Of a DNA stretch of 64,000 nt, positions 63,934 to 64,000 are shown in pieces; positions within the stretch are counted from its first letter, which is position 1; every line of letters begins with the position of its first letter. Made by a program: the position numbers and the translations under genes. The notes below the pieces were generated by a model, which was given only the letters and a program-made list of their open reading frames with translations, was not told the DNA's origin and did not search any database. The DNA comes from GCA-2746605 sp963704835 (lineage in GTDB: Bacteria; Bacteroidota; Ignavibacteria; Ignavibacteriales; Melioribacteraceae), in the NCBI GenBank assembly GCA_963704835.1, contig CAVPHW010000001.1:124001-188000 (forward strand), read 5' to 3'.

Positions 63934-64000
63934 ATGAAAACATTAAGAAAAGTTATGATTTTGTTGTCGTTAATTTTTATTTCGAACACTCAAATAAATG
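63934..64000 (+). CDS. Exported protein, N-terminal fragment (cut by window edge)
   Basis: ATG 63934 with AAGGAG upstream opens MKTLRKVMILLSLIFISNTQ, a signal peptide, and runs off the window. Only 22 codons are visible. By analogy with other MMPL operons this could be an outer-membrane lipoprotein-sorting (LolA-like) protein, but the visible sequence does not show it. It starts one base after the pump stop, so is the next gene of that operon. Confidence 0.6.
   Translation, partial: MKTLRKVMILLSLIFISNTQIN

Noticed and set aside
1..64000. CRISPR array, tRNA, rRNA, insertion sequence or prophage
   Set aside because: I found no regularly spaced repeats, no transposase or integrase gene, and no stretch that I could fold as tRNA or recognise as rRNA. 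A dedicated tRNA search was not possible here.

Overview
The window is AT-rich DNA from a Gram-negative bacterium of the Bacteroidota/Ignavibacteria type (FCB group). The lineage call is an inference. It rests on a TonB-dependent receptor paired with a DUF4249 lipoprotein, lipoproteins with plain lipoboxes, a DUF3788 protein, a DUF1569 protein and an OmpA/LapA/Rrf2 gene stock. I see no rRNA, tRNA, CRISPR array, insertion sequence or prophage, so this is ordinary chromosome with many small operons.

Layout. 0-3.1 kb: end of aguB, then aguA (agmatine to putrescine), then a secreted amidase. 3.2-11.6 kb (minus): a TetR-controlled tripartite RND efflux operon (TetR, TolC, adaptor, pump) followed by two intramembrane-protease-like genes and DUF3788. 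11.7-14.5 kb: a lipoprotein, an XRE regulator with its membrane partner, and rsgA. 14.5-17.7 kb: TonB receptor plus DUF4249. 17.9-24.6 kb: small metabolic genes (methyltransferase, broken threonine dehydratase, C69 dipeptidase, GNAT, Gfo/Idh/MocA, SdpI) and a membrane metallophosphoesterase. 24.6-30.4 kb: a complete trans-4-hydroxyproline degradation operon (deaminase, semialdehyde dehydrogenase, epimerase, D-hydroxyproline oxidase) with a divergent AraC regulator. 30.5-41.7 kb: membrane proteins, an orphan histidine kinase, a uridine-kinase-like enzyme, two MFS transporters, an SMP-30 lactonase, a GNAT-nitrilase fusion and an NAD(P) epimerase. 41.8-47.5 kb: acs, argF, ggt and a hexapeptide acyltransferase.

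47.6-55.9 kb is the most unusual part. It is a co-directional run of envelope genes: an amphipathic-repeat lipoprotein, a PEGA lipoprotein, an MscS channel, an ECF sigma factor overlapping a 60-residue membrane peptide, a second MscS-like protein, a long coiled-coil lipoprotein with a C-terminal membrane anchor, a protein with seven phased KKxxx pentads, LapA and OmpA. It ends in a three-tier nested hairpin with a T-run. I propose it is an envelope-tension or osmotic-stress cassette around the sigma factor (inference). 56-59.8 kb: an Rrf2 regulator with three cysteines, an EamA transporter, a methyltransferase, and a DUF1858-DUF2249 / DUF438-hemerythrin-PAS pair that suggests NO or O2 sensing. 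60-64 kb: TetR, a membrane protein, a second TetR and an MMPL/RND exporter, behind a near-consensus promoter whose -10 box lies inside an 11-bp inverted repeat.

A striking property of the window is that nine genes carry ten single-base frameshifts. Eight fit one extra base, usually A in an A-run, and two fit one missing base. In every case the corrected length is a whole number of codons and, where I know the family, close to its usual size. This looks more like residual sequencing indels than decay, and I annotate these genes as single loci.
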